A stretch of DNA of 64,000 nt from Cystobacterineae bacterium (GCA_009782175.1 WRKR01000006.1:1-64000); one strand, 5' to 3'. Counted from the stretch's first letter, positions 1 through 9,329 are shown. The notes: generated by a model from the sequence alone, not told the origin. Translations and numbers: made by a program.

Positions 1-382
1 AGGAAGGAGCTAGGAAGCAACCGACGATGAGCCCCGCAGGGCCCTCGGAGAGTGGTTTTTTTTGGTTACTTTTTTTGTCCAGACAAAAAAAGTGACTCGC
101 CGGGAGGCGAAACCTCCCCTCGCTGAAAGCGAAAAAACCCTTCGCCGGAGGCGACACTCCCCCCCCGGAGGGAAAAAAACAAAAACCCCCCCACAAAAAA
201 ACCTTTTCCTTTGAAAATAGCCGGGCCGCAGGCCCACTCTGCAAAACAACCTCTGCCCGTGAGGGCAAAAAAAACCCTTCGCCGGAGGCGGGACGGAGCG
301 AAGCGGAGTCAGGCGAGCAAAGCGAGCCTCCACCCCCCCCCCGGAGGGGAAAATAAAAACAAAACCAAAAACAAAAAACCCC
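1..382. repeat. Non-coding array of small GC hairpins separated by A or T runs
   Basis: No convincing gene lies here. The stretch is a string of short self-complementary units. A 12-bp perfect inverted repeat lies at 68-79 and 82-93 (ACTTTTTTTGTC, its complement, 2-nt centre). The hairpin CGCC-GGA-GGCG occurs near 142 and 280, with a close variant at 99. TGCCC-GTGA-GGGCA and GGGCC-GCA-GGCCC also occur. Homopolymer A, T or C runs separate them. The tail near 290-330 (GGAGCGAAGCGGAG and GGCGAGCAAAGCGAGCC) resembles modules of the CTAG-bounded repeats elsewhere in the window. This suggests a decayed cluster of REP-like elements downstream of the M16 genes. Confidence 0.6.
68..93. repeat. Perfect 12-bp inverted repeat
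   Basis: Arms at 68-79 and 82-93 are exact reverse complements with a 2-nt centre. One mismatch further out the pairing resumes (GTTAC against GTGAC). It could act as a terminator in either direction or be a REP-type palindrome. T and A runs lie inside the arms instead of following them, so a REP-like element is preferred. Confidence 0.6.
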
Positions 383-1783
383 TTAGCTGAGCTCTGAAAG
401 CTCCATCCTGTGGATGGGGCCAAAGCGAGCCAGGCGGGGGGAGAGCAGCTCTGCATCCCCGGAAAAAACCAGCAGGCGGTGGTTGTGGGGCAAATATTCC
501 TTGGCGGCTTGGCGCGCCTGCTTCATATCCACGGCAAGCACCCTGTTGCGGTATTGCTCTATCCAATGGGCAGGCAAACCATAAAACTCTATATCCGCAA
601 GGCTTGCCAAAAAGGCCTCGTTGGTTTGTATGGCCATGGGGAAGCAGCCGCACAAATATTGTTTGACGGCGGCCAGCTCGCTGGGGGAGGGCCCTTTTTG
701 TTGAAAGCTTTCTATTTCTCGCAAAACAACTTCTGCCAAGGCTTCTGCTGTCTCCGGCTTCGTAAAGGAGCTGGCCACAAAAGCCCCGGCCACCGCCCTC
801 TGGTCCCAATAACACCCTGCGTGGTAGGACAAGCCTCGCTTGACGCGTACGGCATTCACCAACCTTGAGGTAAACATGCCGCCCAGCAATGTCCCCACCA
901 CCGCTAAAGGGAAAACCTCAGGGTGCCCTTTGGGTATTCCCCTCGCGGCAAGGCGAAATTGGACTTGTGTCTGCTCAGGCTTGTGCAACAACAAAACACC
1001 ATCACCCTCTAAGGGCCTTTCAAAGGCAGGCATGGCCTGTGGCACACGGGGGCCCTGCACCCACCGGCCCAGCGTTTTTTCGCACAGGGCCAAAACCTCG
1101 GGAATGGAAACATCTCCCGCCACATAAAGGCGAGAAATGTGGGGCCCTATATAAGCATAATAATATTCTTCCAGCTCTTTCAAACGCATGCCTTCTAAGT
1201 CTTCAAAGGAGCCCAGCGGGTTGAGGCCATAGGGGTGAGTCCCCCAAAAACCTCTGGCCAATGCCCGGGCAATGAGTGTGGCCGGCTCATCCAGGTCGTT
1301 CCGCAGGCGCGCCAAAGTGCGCTTCTTCAAACGCTCAAACTCCTCCTCTTTAAAGGCAGGCTCGCACAACATTTCTGTCAACAGCTCAAAAAATTTCTCC
1401 AAAGAGGGCGTTGGCACAGTGGCGCTGATAACAGAATAATCCGCCCGGACACTCACCTCTAACTCTGCCCCCAACATTTCCATCAACTCCATAAACTCCT
1501 GCGCGGACTTCTGCTTTGTTCCCCGCCGGAGGAGCTGAAAAGCCAGCGCCGCTATGCCTGACTTTCCCGGTGGACATACGCCACTCCCCTGGTGCACCAC
1601 CAAACGTACAGAGCTGAGAGGTACCCACCCCCGCCTCATTAGCCGAAGGGGAAGGCCATTGGCCAACTCACACTTTTCAATGGTTGGCAATTTAATGGGC
1701 AAAGGTTGTGAAGCAGGTTTTAAAGCCGTTTTTGAAGCAGGTTTTGAAGAGGTTTTTGAAGAGGTTTTTGAAGAGGTTTTCAT
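383..1783 (-). CDS. M16-family peptidase subunit, non-catalytic
   Basis: 466 aa. It has the M16 fold (peptidase_M16 N-terminal region followed by the M16_C domain), but where the family has the zinc motif HxxEH it reads ALAFQLLRRG. No zinc site is visible, so it is probably the structural partner of the active protease encoded just upstream. The start at 1783 is preferred because AGGAGG sits 4 nt before the ATG and this ATG overlaps the TGA of the upstream gene (ATGA). The N-terminus is a Lys/Ser/Thr tandem repeat (KTSS units) from a 12-bp DNA repeat and looks like a disordered leader. No classical signal peptide is seen. Such active/inactive M16 pairs are known as heterodimers in bacteria. 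Confidence 0.85.
   Translation of the reverse strand: MKTSSKTSSKTSSKPASKTALKPASQPLPIKLPTIEKCELANGLPLRLMRRGWVPLSSVRLVVHQGSGVCPPGKSGIAALAFQLLRRGTKQKSAQEFMELMEMLGAELEVSVRADYSVISATVPTPSLEKFFELLTEMLCEPAFKEEEFERLKKRTLARLRNDLDEPATLIARALARGFWGTHPYGLNPLGSFEDLEGMRLKELEEYYYAYIGPHISRLYVAGDVSIPEVLALCEKTLGRWVQGPRVPQAMPAFERPLEGDGVLLLHKPEQTQVQFRLAARGIPKGHPEVFPLAVVGTLLGGMFTSRLVNAVRVKRGLSYHAGCYWDQRAVAGAFVASSFTKPETAEALAEVVLREIESFQQKGPSPSELAAVKQYLCGCFPMAIQTNEAFLASLADIEFYGLPAHWIEQYRNRVLAVDMKQARQAAKEYLPHNHRLLVFSGDAELLSPRLARFGPIHRMELSELS
1732..1781. repeat. 12-bp tandem repeat in the 5' end of an M16 gene
   Basis: On the plus strand the unit is about GAAGAGGTTTTT. It is near perfect for three copies, and decayed copies extend to about 1690. 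On the coding strand it gives KTSS-KTSS-KTSS-KPAS. The repeat lies wholly inside the predicted N-terminal leader, so copy-number change would stay in frame. Confidence 0.75.
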
Positions 1784-3108
1784 ATGTCCTCCTGTGTTGC
1801 CGGGGTGTTTGTGGAGGGGGCCACAGCAGAGGGCATGGGGCACAAGTGTACCACATTTCGCAGCTCTGGTTTTAAATAGCGTCGGGCGCATTCTGCAACT
1901 TCATCCTGTGTTATTTGGGCATAGCGGGACAACAACTTCATCCCCTCTCTCCAGGAGCCCCAAAACATTTCATAGCAACCCAGGGACTGGGCACAACCCT
2001 GGTAGGTTGAAAAGCTCTCCAACATCTGCATGCACAGGTTGTTCACCGCTTTCTTCAGCTCCTCACTTCTCAAGCCATTTTTCAAAAGCAAGTCCAACTC
2101 TTCATAGAGCATGTGCTCGGCCTTTTTCGCGTCTATGCCGGGGCGAAGCTCCATGGTCACCACAAAACTTCCTGGGTCTATTCTCCAGGCCCAATGCACG
2201 GAAATGGAAACGGCCACCTCCTTCTCAAACACCAGGCTGTGTACGAGACGGCTGGAATGCCCCACCCCTAAAACAAATTGCAACACATCCAAAAGCAAAG
2301 TGTCCTGGTGGGTGGCGGAGGGCCCGCGCCATGCCACCATGAGGTGGGGGGCTTGTGCCGGGAAATGGATTTCAGCTCGACGCTCTCCCTTCTGTGGTGG
2401 CTCCGCGTTAACCACAGGGGGAATGGGGGGGCCAGGTGGAATTTTCCCATAATATTTTTTGAGCAGGCGCAGTGTTTTTTCCACCTCAATGTCTCCGGCT
2501 ATAAACAAGCTTGCATTGTTGGGGGCATAATAGGTGCGGAAAAACTGAAGGCAATCCTCCCGGGAAATAGAGGCAATATCCCCGGCATAACCAATAATGG
2601 GCCAACGGTAGGGGTGTGCTTTCCACACCAACGAGGACAACTCTTCATCCATCATCCCCATAATGTCATTATCCACACGCATGAGGCGCTCCTCCATCAC
2701 CACCTGCCGCTCTGTCTCCAGCGTCTTGGGCGTTATCAGCAGGGCATGCATTCTGTCGGACTCTAAATCCATGACGGTTTCCAGCGCCTCTGAGGCCGCA
2801 TTCTCATAATAAACCGTCATGTCAAACGAGGTATATGCGTTGCTGTGTCCGCCTTGTGACTCGAGTATTTTGTCAAACCGGCCGGGCTTAAACTTTTTGG
2901 AGCCATTAAACATCATATGCTCAAACAAGTGGCTGATGCCTGTTATGCCGGGGCGCTCATTGCGAGAGCCCACATTGAAAAATGTTTGGTAGCTGAACAC
3001 AGGAATGGTTGAATCCGCATAAAGCCGCACCCTCAAACCATTGGGCAAGGTTTTTTCAACAACGCGCCTGGAGAGTTTTTTGAGCGCAGAAGAAAATTGT
3101 TCCACCAT
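1780..3108 (-). CDS. M16-family zinc metallopeptidase, catalytic subunit
   Basis: 442 aa. It carries the inverted zinc motif HLFEH (about residue 62) within GISHLFEHMMF, and a downstream acidic segment (ESDRMHALLI ... VVMEER) where the third zinc ligand of the family lies. Two M16 halves are present. It is likely a processing or degrading protease acting as a heterodimer with the downstream non-catalytic M16 protein, whose ATG overlaps this stop codon. The start ATG has AAAGG 6 nt upstream and lies 11 nt after the response-regulator stop, so the three genes look like one operon. No signal peptide is seen. A cytoplasmic or periplasmic location cannot be settled from sequence. Confidence 0.9.
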   Translation of the reverse strand: MVEQFSSALKKLSRRVVEKTLPNGLRVRLYADSTIPVFSYQTFFNVGSRNERPGITGISHLFEHMMFNGSKKFKPGRFDKILESQGGHSNAYTSFDMTVYYENAASEALETVMDLESDRMHALLITPKTLETERQVVMEERLMRVDNDIMGMMDEELSSLVWKAHPYRWPIIGYAGDIASISREDCLQFFRTYYAPNNASLFIAGDIEVEKTLRLLKKYYGKIPPGPPIPPVVNAEPPQKGERRAEIHFPAQAPHLMVAWRGPSATHQDTLLLDVLQFVLGVGHSSRLVHSLVFEKEVAVSISVHWAWRIDPGSFVVTMELRPGIDAKKAEHMLYEELDLLLKNGLRSEELKKAVNNLCMQMLESFSTYQGCAQSLGCYEMFWGSWREGMKLLSRYAQITQDEVAECARRYLKPELRNVVHLCPMPSAVAPSTNTPATQEDI

Positions 3109-3119
3109 ATAAAACCTTT

Positions 3120-3791
3120 CTATAGCTGAATGGCTCCTGCTCGGAGCGCCAACACCACCGCATCCACATGAGAGTTCACTCCCATTTTTTTATAAATGTG
3201 CCCCAAATGCGTGCGCACCGTGCGAGACTGTATTTGCAAAACACCACCAATTTCCGCGTTGGATAGGCCTTTGGAAATAAGCTCCAAAACGTTGAGCTCA
3301 TCCGTGTTGAGCCCCCAGGGGTTTTGAGCCAAGTGGGCAGAAGCTTGCACCGCACTAAAATAATTCCAAAAACGGCGCGCAATCAGCGTCTCAATAACGA
3401 CGCCCCCGTTGAAAACTTCCTTCACGGCGCTCCTCACTTTTTCCAAACCCACACGCTTCACCAAATAGCCTAAGGCCCCCGCCTTTATGGCCTCAAAAAC
3501 ACGCTCCTCCTCATCAAAAGTCGTCAGCACCAAAACTTCAAGCGGAAGCCTCCTTTGTTTTAATTCCCGCGTTAAAGAGACACCATCCATCCCCGGTAAC
3601 TCCAAATCCATCAACACCACGTCTATGTCCAGCTTCAGCATTTCCTTCAATGCCGTTTCTGAGTGCATGGCACAACCCACACACCGCATCTCCGGCCAAC
3701 TGTCGAGGGCTTTGAGCAGCCCTTTGAGCAGCTGTGGAGAATCCTCCACCACATACACATTTATCTTCCGCGAAGAGGCATTTTCAGGCAT
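3120..3791 (-). CDS. NarL/FixJ-type response regulator
   Basis: 223 aa. The N-terminal receiver domain has VVEDS at the acidic pocket, the phospho-acceptor Asp in VVLMDLELPG, Thr in VLTTFDE and the conserved Lys in GYLVKR. A C-terminal LuxR/GerE helix-turn-helix follows (LNVLELISKGLSNAEIG ... VRTHLGHIYKKMGV). It should bind DNA when phosphorylated. No histidine kinase is encoded next to it, so its partner is elsewhere (orphan). It precedes the M16 pair by 11 nt and is probably co-transcribed with it, so the proteases may belong to its regulatory circuit. That link is inferred from position only. Confidence 0.9.
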   Translation of the reverse strand: MPENASSRKINVYVVEDSPQLLKGLLKALDSWPEMRCVGCAMHSETALKEMLKLDIDVVLMDLELPGMDGVSLTRELKQRRLPLEVLVLTTFDEEERVFEAIKAGALGYLVKRVGLEKVRSAVKEVFNGGVVIETLIARRFWNYFSAVQASAHLAQNPWGLNTDELNVLELISKGLSNAEIGGVLQIQSRTVRTHLGHIYKKMGVNSHVDAVVLALRAGAIQL

Positions 3792-3959
3792 TGCACACTC
3801 AAGCTTTATAAAACACTGCCGCTAAACCTGTCCTCATTTAGCCTCTCTTCGTTTAACCTGGAAACAACAAGAAACAATATGAAAAACACGACGAAAAACA
3901 CGACGAAAAACCATGCGGAAAACCATAGGGGCACAATACGCGCCATATAAAGCGGCGCT

Positions 3960-4064
3960 TTGTTGCTTTGGCGTTTGCTGCGTTGGCGTTTGCCGCTTTA
4001 GAGTTTGCTGCTTGAGGTTTTGCTGCTTTGGGTTTTGTTGCTTTGAGTTTTGCCCCTGAGGAAT
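3960..4064. repeat. 15-bp minisatellite upstream of the HAD 5'-nucleotidase gene
   Basis: Seven consecutive 15-bp units start at 3960, 3975, 3990, 4005, 4020, 4035 and 4050 (consensus TTGCTGCTTTGGGTT, the last decayed). The unit phase matches the reading frame of the gene that follows, but stop codons in units 3 and 6 prevent translation through the array. It may have been coding in the past or be a non-coding length-variable leader. A 12-bp direct repeat (AAAAACACGACG) lies nearby at about 3879-3905. Confidence 0.8.
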
Positions 4065-5627
4065 GTGCCCTTGAAACTTTTACATGGAAGTGTCAACAGT
4101 CCCATCGACCGAAGTTGCGCACAAAAAATTCAGGCGCAAGCCAGAAAGTTGTTTGCTGAAGGCATGCCGGGGGCCCATGCAGCAACCCAGGGAGCTCCGC
4201 TGCACATAGAGCGGGCGCGGCAGGTTTTCGTCAACCGCAACCTGCGCATGTCCACCATTGAGCTGGTGGGTTTTGACATGGATTATACGCTTGCCATTTA
4301 TCACCAGAGGAGAATTGAGCAGCTCTCTTTTGAGCTCACCTTGCAAAAACTGGTAAGCCACCATGGATATTCACCCGACATTTTGCACATTCCTTATGAC
4401 TTTCATTTTGCCATACGCGGGCTTTTCATCGACAAAACCAATGGCAACCTCGTGAAAATGGACCGCTTCGGCCACGTCGGCCGCGTCATGCACGGACGCA
4501 GGCCTTTGGACAGCAAGGAATATAAACGCCTCTATAGGGATGAGAGAATACGCGCTTTCGCCCCCTATGTCGCTGATGCTTGGATTGATACACTGTTTTC
4601 TCTTCCTGAAGCATGCATGTTCGCAGACATTATTGAGATGCTTGAGGTGCGAAAAAAACAATCCGTTGACTATGCCAAACTCTGTGCGGACATTCGAGAA
4701 GCCACGGACTCCATCCACCGAGACGGCCCTCTCAAGGAATGCATCCTCCACAACATGGAGCACTATATTTATAAAGACAGGGAGCTGGGACCCACACTCC
4801 ATAAACTCCGCTCTGGAGGAAAAAAACTCTTTCTGCTCACCAACTCCCCTCATGCTTATACGCAAGCTGTTATGAGTTATTTGTTGGACGAGGCCATTCC
4901 AGAATATCCTTCCTGGAAAAATTATTTTGACTTCATCATCACCGATGCCTGCAAACCCCTCTTCTTCTCGGGGAATATGCCTTTTGAAGAAATAGATGAA
5001 GCATTCCCCCAAAACCCCAGCCCGGCAATGGCCTCCTCCCTTGAGCGCGGAAAAATATATCAGCGGGGGAACCTTTCAGACTTTGAGCGGATGATGAAAA
5101 GAGGTGGGGACGCCGTGCTCTATGTCGGGGACCATATTTATGGGGATATTTTAAAATCCAAGCACGCTTCCCTCTGGAGGACATGCATGGTCGTTCAGGA
5201 GCTTGAAGACGAAATCAGCTATTTAGAATCTCGTGCCGACGAGGTGTTGACGTTGTCAGAGCTCGAGCAATTCCGAAAAAATGTGGATGAAGAAATTTCT
5301 TCCGCGCGCACAGCATCCAACCGCCTGGACAAAGAGGCCACCGCTTCCGTGGAGTCTCGCAAAGCCGCAAGGGCTTCTCTGGAAGCACTGCGGCAATGTT
5401 TTAGGGAGACGAATGACTTGACGCGACAGCTCGCTGTGGAAATAGAGAAGGGGTTTAACGCATATTGGGGGCTGGTCTTCAAAGAAGGCAGTGAAACGAG
5501 CCGCTTTGGTGAGCAAGTCGAGCAATATGCCTGCATTTATACCAGTCGCGTGTCGAATTTGTCTTTCTATTCACCCATGCAATATTTTCGCTCCGCACGC
5601 GATTTTATGGCGCATGAGCGCTATTAA
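4050..5627 (+). CDS. HAD-superfamily 5'-nucleotidase (NT5C2-like, HAD-IG)
   Basis: Up to 525 aa. HAD motif I is GFDMDYTLAIY (Asp76 and Asp78, counting from the first possible start). Motif II lies in LLTNSPHAY, and motif IV is VLYVGDHIYGDIL. The family resembles eukaryotic cytosolic purine 5'-nucleotidase and should dephosphorylate nucleoside monophosphates such as IMP or GMP; this is family knowledge and the substrate is not readable from sequence. The 5' end is uncertain. The longest frame starts with TTG at 4050 inside a minisatellite, GTG at 4065 follows GAGGAA, and the first ATG is at 4164 after GAAGG. The region before residue 60 is poorly conserved, so any of these is possible. It converges on the GGDEF gene. 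Confidence 0.85.
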   Translation: MPLRNVPLKLLHGSVNSPIDRSCAQKIQAQARKLFAEGMPGAHAATQGAPLHIERARQVFVNRNLRMSTIELVGFDMDYTLAIYHQRRIEQLSFELTLQKLVSHHGYSPDILHIPYDFHFAIRGLFIDKTNGNLVKMDRFGHVGRVMHGRRPLDSKEYKRLYRDERIRAFAPYVADAWIDTLFSLPEACMFADIIEMLEVRKKQSVDYAKLCADIREATDSIHRDGPLKECILHNMEHYIYKDRELGPTLHKLRSGGKKLFLLTNSPHAYTQAVMSYLLDEAIPEYPSWKNYFDFIITDACKPLFFSGNMPFEEIDEAFPQNPSPAMASSLERGKIYQRGNLSDFERMMKRGGDAVLYVGDHIYGDILKSKHASLWRTCMVVQELEDEISYLESRADEVLTLSELEQFRKNVDEEISSARTASNRLDKEATASVESRKAARASLEALRQCFRETNDLTRQLAVEIEKGFNAYWGLVFKEGSETSRFGEQVEQYACIYTSRVSNLSFYSPMQYFRSARDFMAHERY

Positions 5628-5637
5628 AAACCCCGAT

Positions 5638-5652
5638 GGCGTTTTCAACGCC
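5638..5652. terminator. Possible terminator hairpin between convergent genes
   Basis: A perfect 6-bp stem GGCGTT-TTC-AACGCC follows the 5'-nucleotidase stop and precedes the end of the convergent GGDEF gene. The tract after it (TCTTTG) is a weak U run, so the call is tentative. Confidence 0.35.
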
Positions 5653-5670
5653 TCTTTGCCTTCCCGCATT

Positions 5671-7485
5671 TTATGGGGCTAAAAAACGCTCTGCAGGGGT
5701 TTTGGGCAGCAAGGGAGGAGGTGGCATTTTATCAGCCACAAGGCAATTTCGCCCTTTGCGCTTGGCCATATAGAGGCGCTGATCTGCCACCTCAATGAGT
5801 GCCGCCTTGCCATCGGCACAGGCCGGAAATGTAGAAACCCCCAGCGAAACTGTGACGCGCAAAATGCCCTGCTCTGTCTGAAATAGTTCATCCATAACGG
5901 CTTCGCGAATGCGCTCCGCGATGACTTTTGCCCCTTGCAACTCCGTCTCAGGCATAATCAGCGCAAACTCCTCACCCCCATAGCGTGTGGGAATGTCAGA
6001 ATCCCTCGCCAACTTGCGAAGCAGTTTTCCTATTTTTTTTAAAACAGAATCCCCCACAGGGTGTCCATAGGTGTCGTTGACATTTTTAAAGTGGTCCACA
6101 TCAAACAAAATGAGCGAGCACTGGCGCCCATAACGTTTGGAAGTGCTCAGCAACTCATCCAGCCGCACTTGGAACGTTCGGTGGTTATAAAGGCCTGTCA
6201 ACCCATCCATTGTCGCCATCGTCTCCATCCGCTCAAACAACTGCGCTCTCAAAACAGCTTGCGCTGCCGAAATGGCCACCACCTCCAGCATGCGCAACTC
6301 ATCGGCCTCAAGGGCCAGCTTCTTTTTGCTCCCCACCACAAGCGTCCCCAGTGTGCGCTCTCCGGCCATGAGCGGAAATACTTTGATGGAGCCCATGCCC
6401 CTTAAGAGAATGTTGTCACTAAAAACCACATGCCTCTCTGAAGGGAGCGTTTCTTTTTTGGGCAAGGCGATGCCATAACGGACGACGCTGGCGACCAGCC
6501 CCACGTTGTCCTCGAAGGCCCTGTGTTTCATCGAAATTTCTCCCCCTGAAACTCGAGCAATTTTGTGAAAACGCTTTCCCTCGGAGTCATCCACCACCGT
6601 AATGGCACAAAAATCCAACGGGGCAATATGTCGAGCACTTTCTATAATGGCCGAAAAAACTTGGGCCGGAGAGCTGGAGCGGTTCAGCTCATTCACCACA
6701 CGAAAAAACCTGTCTCTCTCCAGTGTGTTCCGCCGCACATTCACCATCATGCACTCTAACTCAATGACGCGCTGCACCTCTTGCGCCAGCATGGAAAGCT
6801 GCCCCTCATCCTCCGCTTTAAACGCAACCCCTTGGGCACGCTCTGCAAGCAAAATGCCCGAAACAACACCCTCCTTGCTTTTCAAAACAGTCGCCAGCAA
6901 AGCCTGAATTCCCCCAACGCCATAGCCTAAACTTTTAAGCCCCTTTTGTGAAAAAAGACGCAAGGGTGCTTCTTTTTTGAAGACGGCACTCAGCGTTCCC
7001 TCCATGGCAGAAAAGGGCTCCCGTCGGTGTTGCTGTATATTTCCTGCGCCCAAATGCCAGCACAAACTCTGTCTGTCTTCTGAAACCAGAAAAACAGCAG
7101 CACTGTCCGCTTGCACAGCGTATTGGAGCACCTTCAATAAATTTTCTAAAGCACCATCCACCTCTCTCACAGAAGCCAAAAACCACTCCGCCTGAGTAGC
7201 AGAGGCCTCTCCCGAAAGCCTCAGCTGATGGGCCCTCTCTTCAAGCTCCTTCATTTTCGCTTCAATGGCATGGCTCTCCGCTCCCCTGGAGGAGCCTGTT
7301 TTTGAGCACCAAACCAGGTGATAAAAAACAGCGAAAAGCACCATGCACAAAAGGTGAGCTATAAGCCCTTTTCCACTTCTGCCCTCTGGAGCCAGAGCCC
7401 ACCACAAGAGAGCGATGCCAAGGCCTAAGGCCCCAAGGGCCACTGTTTTTTTTGAGCTATAAAGCCATTCCCAAAAGCGTTTCAT
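5671..7485 (-). CDS. GAF-GAF-GGDEF diguanylate cyclase, membrane anchored
   Basis: 604 aa. Two hydrophobic segments lie within residues 15-65. GAF-like sensory regions span about 110-250 and 270-410, and a C-terminal GGDEF domain about 430-590. The active site reads GGEEF, an allowed form. An RxxD inhibitory site (RDSD) lies just upstream, so the enzyme should make cyclic di-GMP from two GTP and be product-inhibited. It lies 11 nt downstream of the ftsB-like gene and may share its transcript. The GAF ligand is unknown. C-di-GMP commonly governs motility and surface matrix, but no target is encoded nearby. Confidence 0.92.
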   Translation of the reverse strand: MKRFWEWLYSSKKTVALGALGLGIALLWWALAPEGRSGKGLIAHLLCMVLFAVFYHLVWCSKTGSSRGAESHAIEAKMKELEERAHQLRLSGEASATQAEWFLASVREVDGALENLLKVLQYAVQADSAAVFLVSEDRQSLCWHLGAGNIQQHRREPFSAMEGTLSAVFKKEAPLRLFSQKGLKSLGYGVGGIQALLATVLKSKEGVVSGILLAERAQGVAFKAEDEGQLSMLAQEVQRVIELECMMVNVRRNTLERDRFFRVVNELNRSSSPAQVFSAIIESARHIAPLDFCAITVVDDSEGKRFHKIARVSGGEISMKHRAFEDNVGLVASVVRYGIALPKKETLPSERHVVFSDNILLRGMGSIKVFPLMAGERTLGTLVVGSKKKLALEADELRMLEVVAISAAQAVLRAQLFERMETMATMDGLTGLYNHRTFQVRLDELLSTSKRYGRQCSLILFDVDHFKNVNDTYGHPVGDSVLKKIGKLLRKLARDSDIPTRYGGEEFALIMPETELQGAKVIAERIREAVMDELFQTEQGILRVTVSLGVSTFPACADGKAALIEVADQRLYMAKRKGRNCLVADKMPPPPLLPKTPAERFLAP

Positions 7486-7496
7486 TTCTGCTTTCC

Positions 7497-7778
7497 CTAT
7501 GGCCCCTCAAACGAAAAAATTATCTCATCCGAGCGTATATAGCCTAACTCCTCTCGCAGGGCCCGCTCCACCACCTTGGAGTCCGCCTTGAGGGCTTCAA
7601 TTTCTGCCCTCAACTTGGCATTCTCCGCAAGCAACTCCTGGTTCTTCTGACGCAAGCTCAGCGCCCCTTGAGACAAAGAGCGATAGCGGCTTAAGTCTCC
7701 ACCAGACAAAAACACCCCCAGTGCCGTCAAAAAAACAAGCACCACAGCAACCCATAACACTTTCCTTCGGGTGAACAT
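7497..7778 (-). CDS. ftsB: FtsB/DivIC-like septum formation protein
   Basis: 93 aa. It has a short basic N-terminus, one transmembrane helix (about residues 8-24) and a coiled coil (LRQKNQELLAENAKLRAEIEAL). It ends in the conserved LREELGYIRSDEIIF block of the FtsB/DivIC family. In known systems FtsB forms a complex with FtsL and FtsQ at the division site, bridging to FtsWI. Length and layout match FtsB. Neither ftsL nor ftsQ is nearby, so the symbol rests on family resemblance. Confidence 0.8.
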   Translation of the reverse strand: MFTRRKVLWVAVVLVFLTALGVFLSGGDLSRYRSLSQGALSLRQKNQELLAENAKLRAEIEALKADSKVVERALREELGYIRSDEIIFSFEGP

Positions 7779-7919
7779 GCCTTAAGCAAAGCTAGCAGGC
7801 AGCTCCACAAGCGCAAGAAAACGTCAAAAATCCGCCGGCACCTCATGTCTCCCACCTATGGCTTAAGGCTCCTTTGGGCTGAAGCTCAGGCTCCCCAAGT
7901 GTCCCTCCTTTGCCTGCCT

Positions 7920-9323
7920 TTATGTTGAAGGCATGAGAAGCTGGAGCATTTCTTGCAGCTTTTGACGCTCTATCTTTCCCGCTGCATTTCTGGGTAATTT
8001 TTCAACTGCGAAAATAGCCTTGGGTATTTTGTAGCCGGCAAGCCGTCTTCGGCAATGTTTGAGCAAGGCTTCTTCGTCCCAGGGGCCTTTGGAAAAAACA
8101 ACCAAAGCCATGGGCTCTTCCCCCCACTCCTCGCTTGCGCGGGCGCAGACGGCTGCATCATCAACACCCGGGTATTCCATCAGCACACGCTCAATTTCTG
8201 CCGGGTATATGTTTTCACCGCCAGAAATAATGAGCTCTGTGCGGCGTGAAAGCACAACCAGGCGGCCTTGGCTGTCTATATGTCCAACATCTCCCGTCTT
8301 CAACCAACCTTCAGAAACCAGAATGGTGGGGCCGCGTATTTCAATTTCTCCCACTTCTCCTCTCTCCACCTCTTGGGAGGTTTCATCGCAAATGCGCAGC
8401 TCCACACCTGGCAGTGGAAACCCACAACTCTCGCCATCGGCCATCGCCATATGCTCTGTTGTTACTTGGGAGCAGGCCTCCGTCAATCCATAGGTGCACA
8501 GTGCGGGAATGCCCATTTCCCGCGCCTTCACAAACAAGGGCAAGGGAAGGTGTGCCCCACCCAGGAGACAAGCCTTCATCCCCGGCGGAATGGGTTTGCC
8601 TGCACGGTGCGTCAACCAGCGAGACAACAGGGTCGGCACCAAACTCAAGTGCGTCACGCGCCCGGCTTCTACCTCGGTGTCCAACAACTCCACATCAAAC
8701 TTGGATGCGAGGCTCAGCGTTGCGCCATAGAGGGCGGAGCGGCTTATATTCACAAGGCCACCTATGTGAAACAATGGCAGGCATACATACCAAACATGCT
8801 GAGCTTCTGCGCCCAGGTTAAGGGCTGAGGCCATGGCATGTGCCATGAGGTGGCGGTGCCGTAGCTCTATGCGCTTAGGGCTTCCCGTTGTCCCGGAGCT
8901 AAAGAGGGTGGCGGCCACGTTGTCTTCGGCATAGGTTGAAACAGTTGCGCCGCAAGCGGTTGGGGCAAGTGTAGGAAAAATTTCTCCCCCGGGGAATTTC
9001 TTCAAAAGCGCCTCCTCCACAAAACACAATGCCGGGGAGGACAATGGCACAAGCATAGAAAGCTCATGCGCTGTCAAGCGCGCATTCAGCAAAACCAACC
9101 GAAGGCCCAGGCGCGCGCATGCGTGAAAAAGCGCGACGGTGTCAGGTTTGTTAAAGGCCAACACGCCCACGCCCTCTCCGGCTTGCATCCTTCGGGCAGA
9201 CAACTCCAACACCCAGGCGTTCACCCAGGCGTGGAGCTCCTTCCACGTCCACGCCTGGCCCTCAAAGCTCAGGGCAATGGCATCGGGTGTTTTTTGGGCC
9301 CATCGTTCAACAAGGCATTGCAT
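7920..9323 (-). CDS. menE: o-Succinylbenzoate-CoA ligase
   Basis: 467 aa ANL-superfamily adenylating enzyme. The AMP/P-loop motif is SSGTTGSPKR, A5 is TYGLTEACSQ, A7 is GWLKTGDVGH, and the catalytic Lys lies in the C-terminal NAAGKIERQKL. It activates o-succinylbenzoate with ATP and CoA on the way to 1,4-dihydroxy-2-naphthoyl-CoA. The motifs alone fit any acyl-CoA ligase. The assignment rests on its place 6 nt after menC, last in an unbroken men gene set. The ATG at 9321-9323 has only a weak ribosome site, consistent with coupling to menC. Confidence 0.93.
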   Translation of the reverse strand: MQCLVERWAQKTPDAIALSFEGQAWTWKELHAWVNAWVLELSARRMQAGEGVGVLAFNKPDTVALFHACARLGLRLVLLNARLTAHELSMLVPLSSPALCFVEEALLKKFPGGEIFPTLAPTACGATVSTYAEDNVAATLFSSGTTGSPKRIELRHRHLMAHAMASALNLGAEAQHVWYVCLPLFHIGGLVNISRSALYGATLSLASKFDVELLDTEVEAGRVTHLSLVPTLLSRWLTHRAGKPIPPGMKACLLGGAHLPLPLFVKAREMGIPALCTYGLTEACSQVTTEHMAMADGESCGFPLPGVELRICDETSQEVERGEVGEIEIRGPTILVSEGWLKTGDVGHIDSQGRLVVLSRRTELIISGGENIYPAEIERVLMEYPGVDDAAVCARASEEWGEEPMALVVFSKGPWDEEALLKHCRRRLAGYKIPKAIFAVEKLPRNAAGKIERQKLQEMLQLLMPST

Positions 9324-9329
9324 AGGCGC

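Noticed and set aside
3880-3905. Possible CRISPR-like repeats (AAAAACACGACG).
   Set aside because: Only two adjacent 12-bp copies with no spacers. No cas genes and no regular repeat-spacer pattern anywhere in the window.
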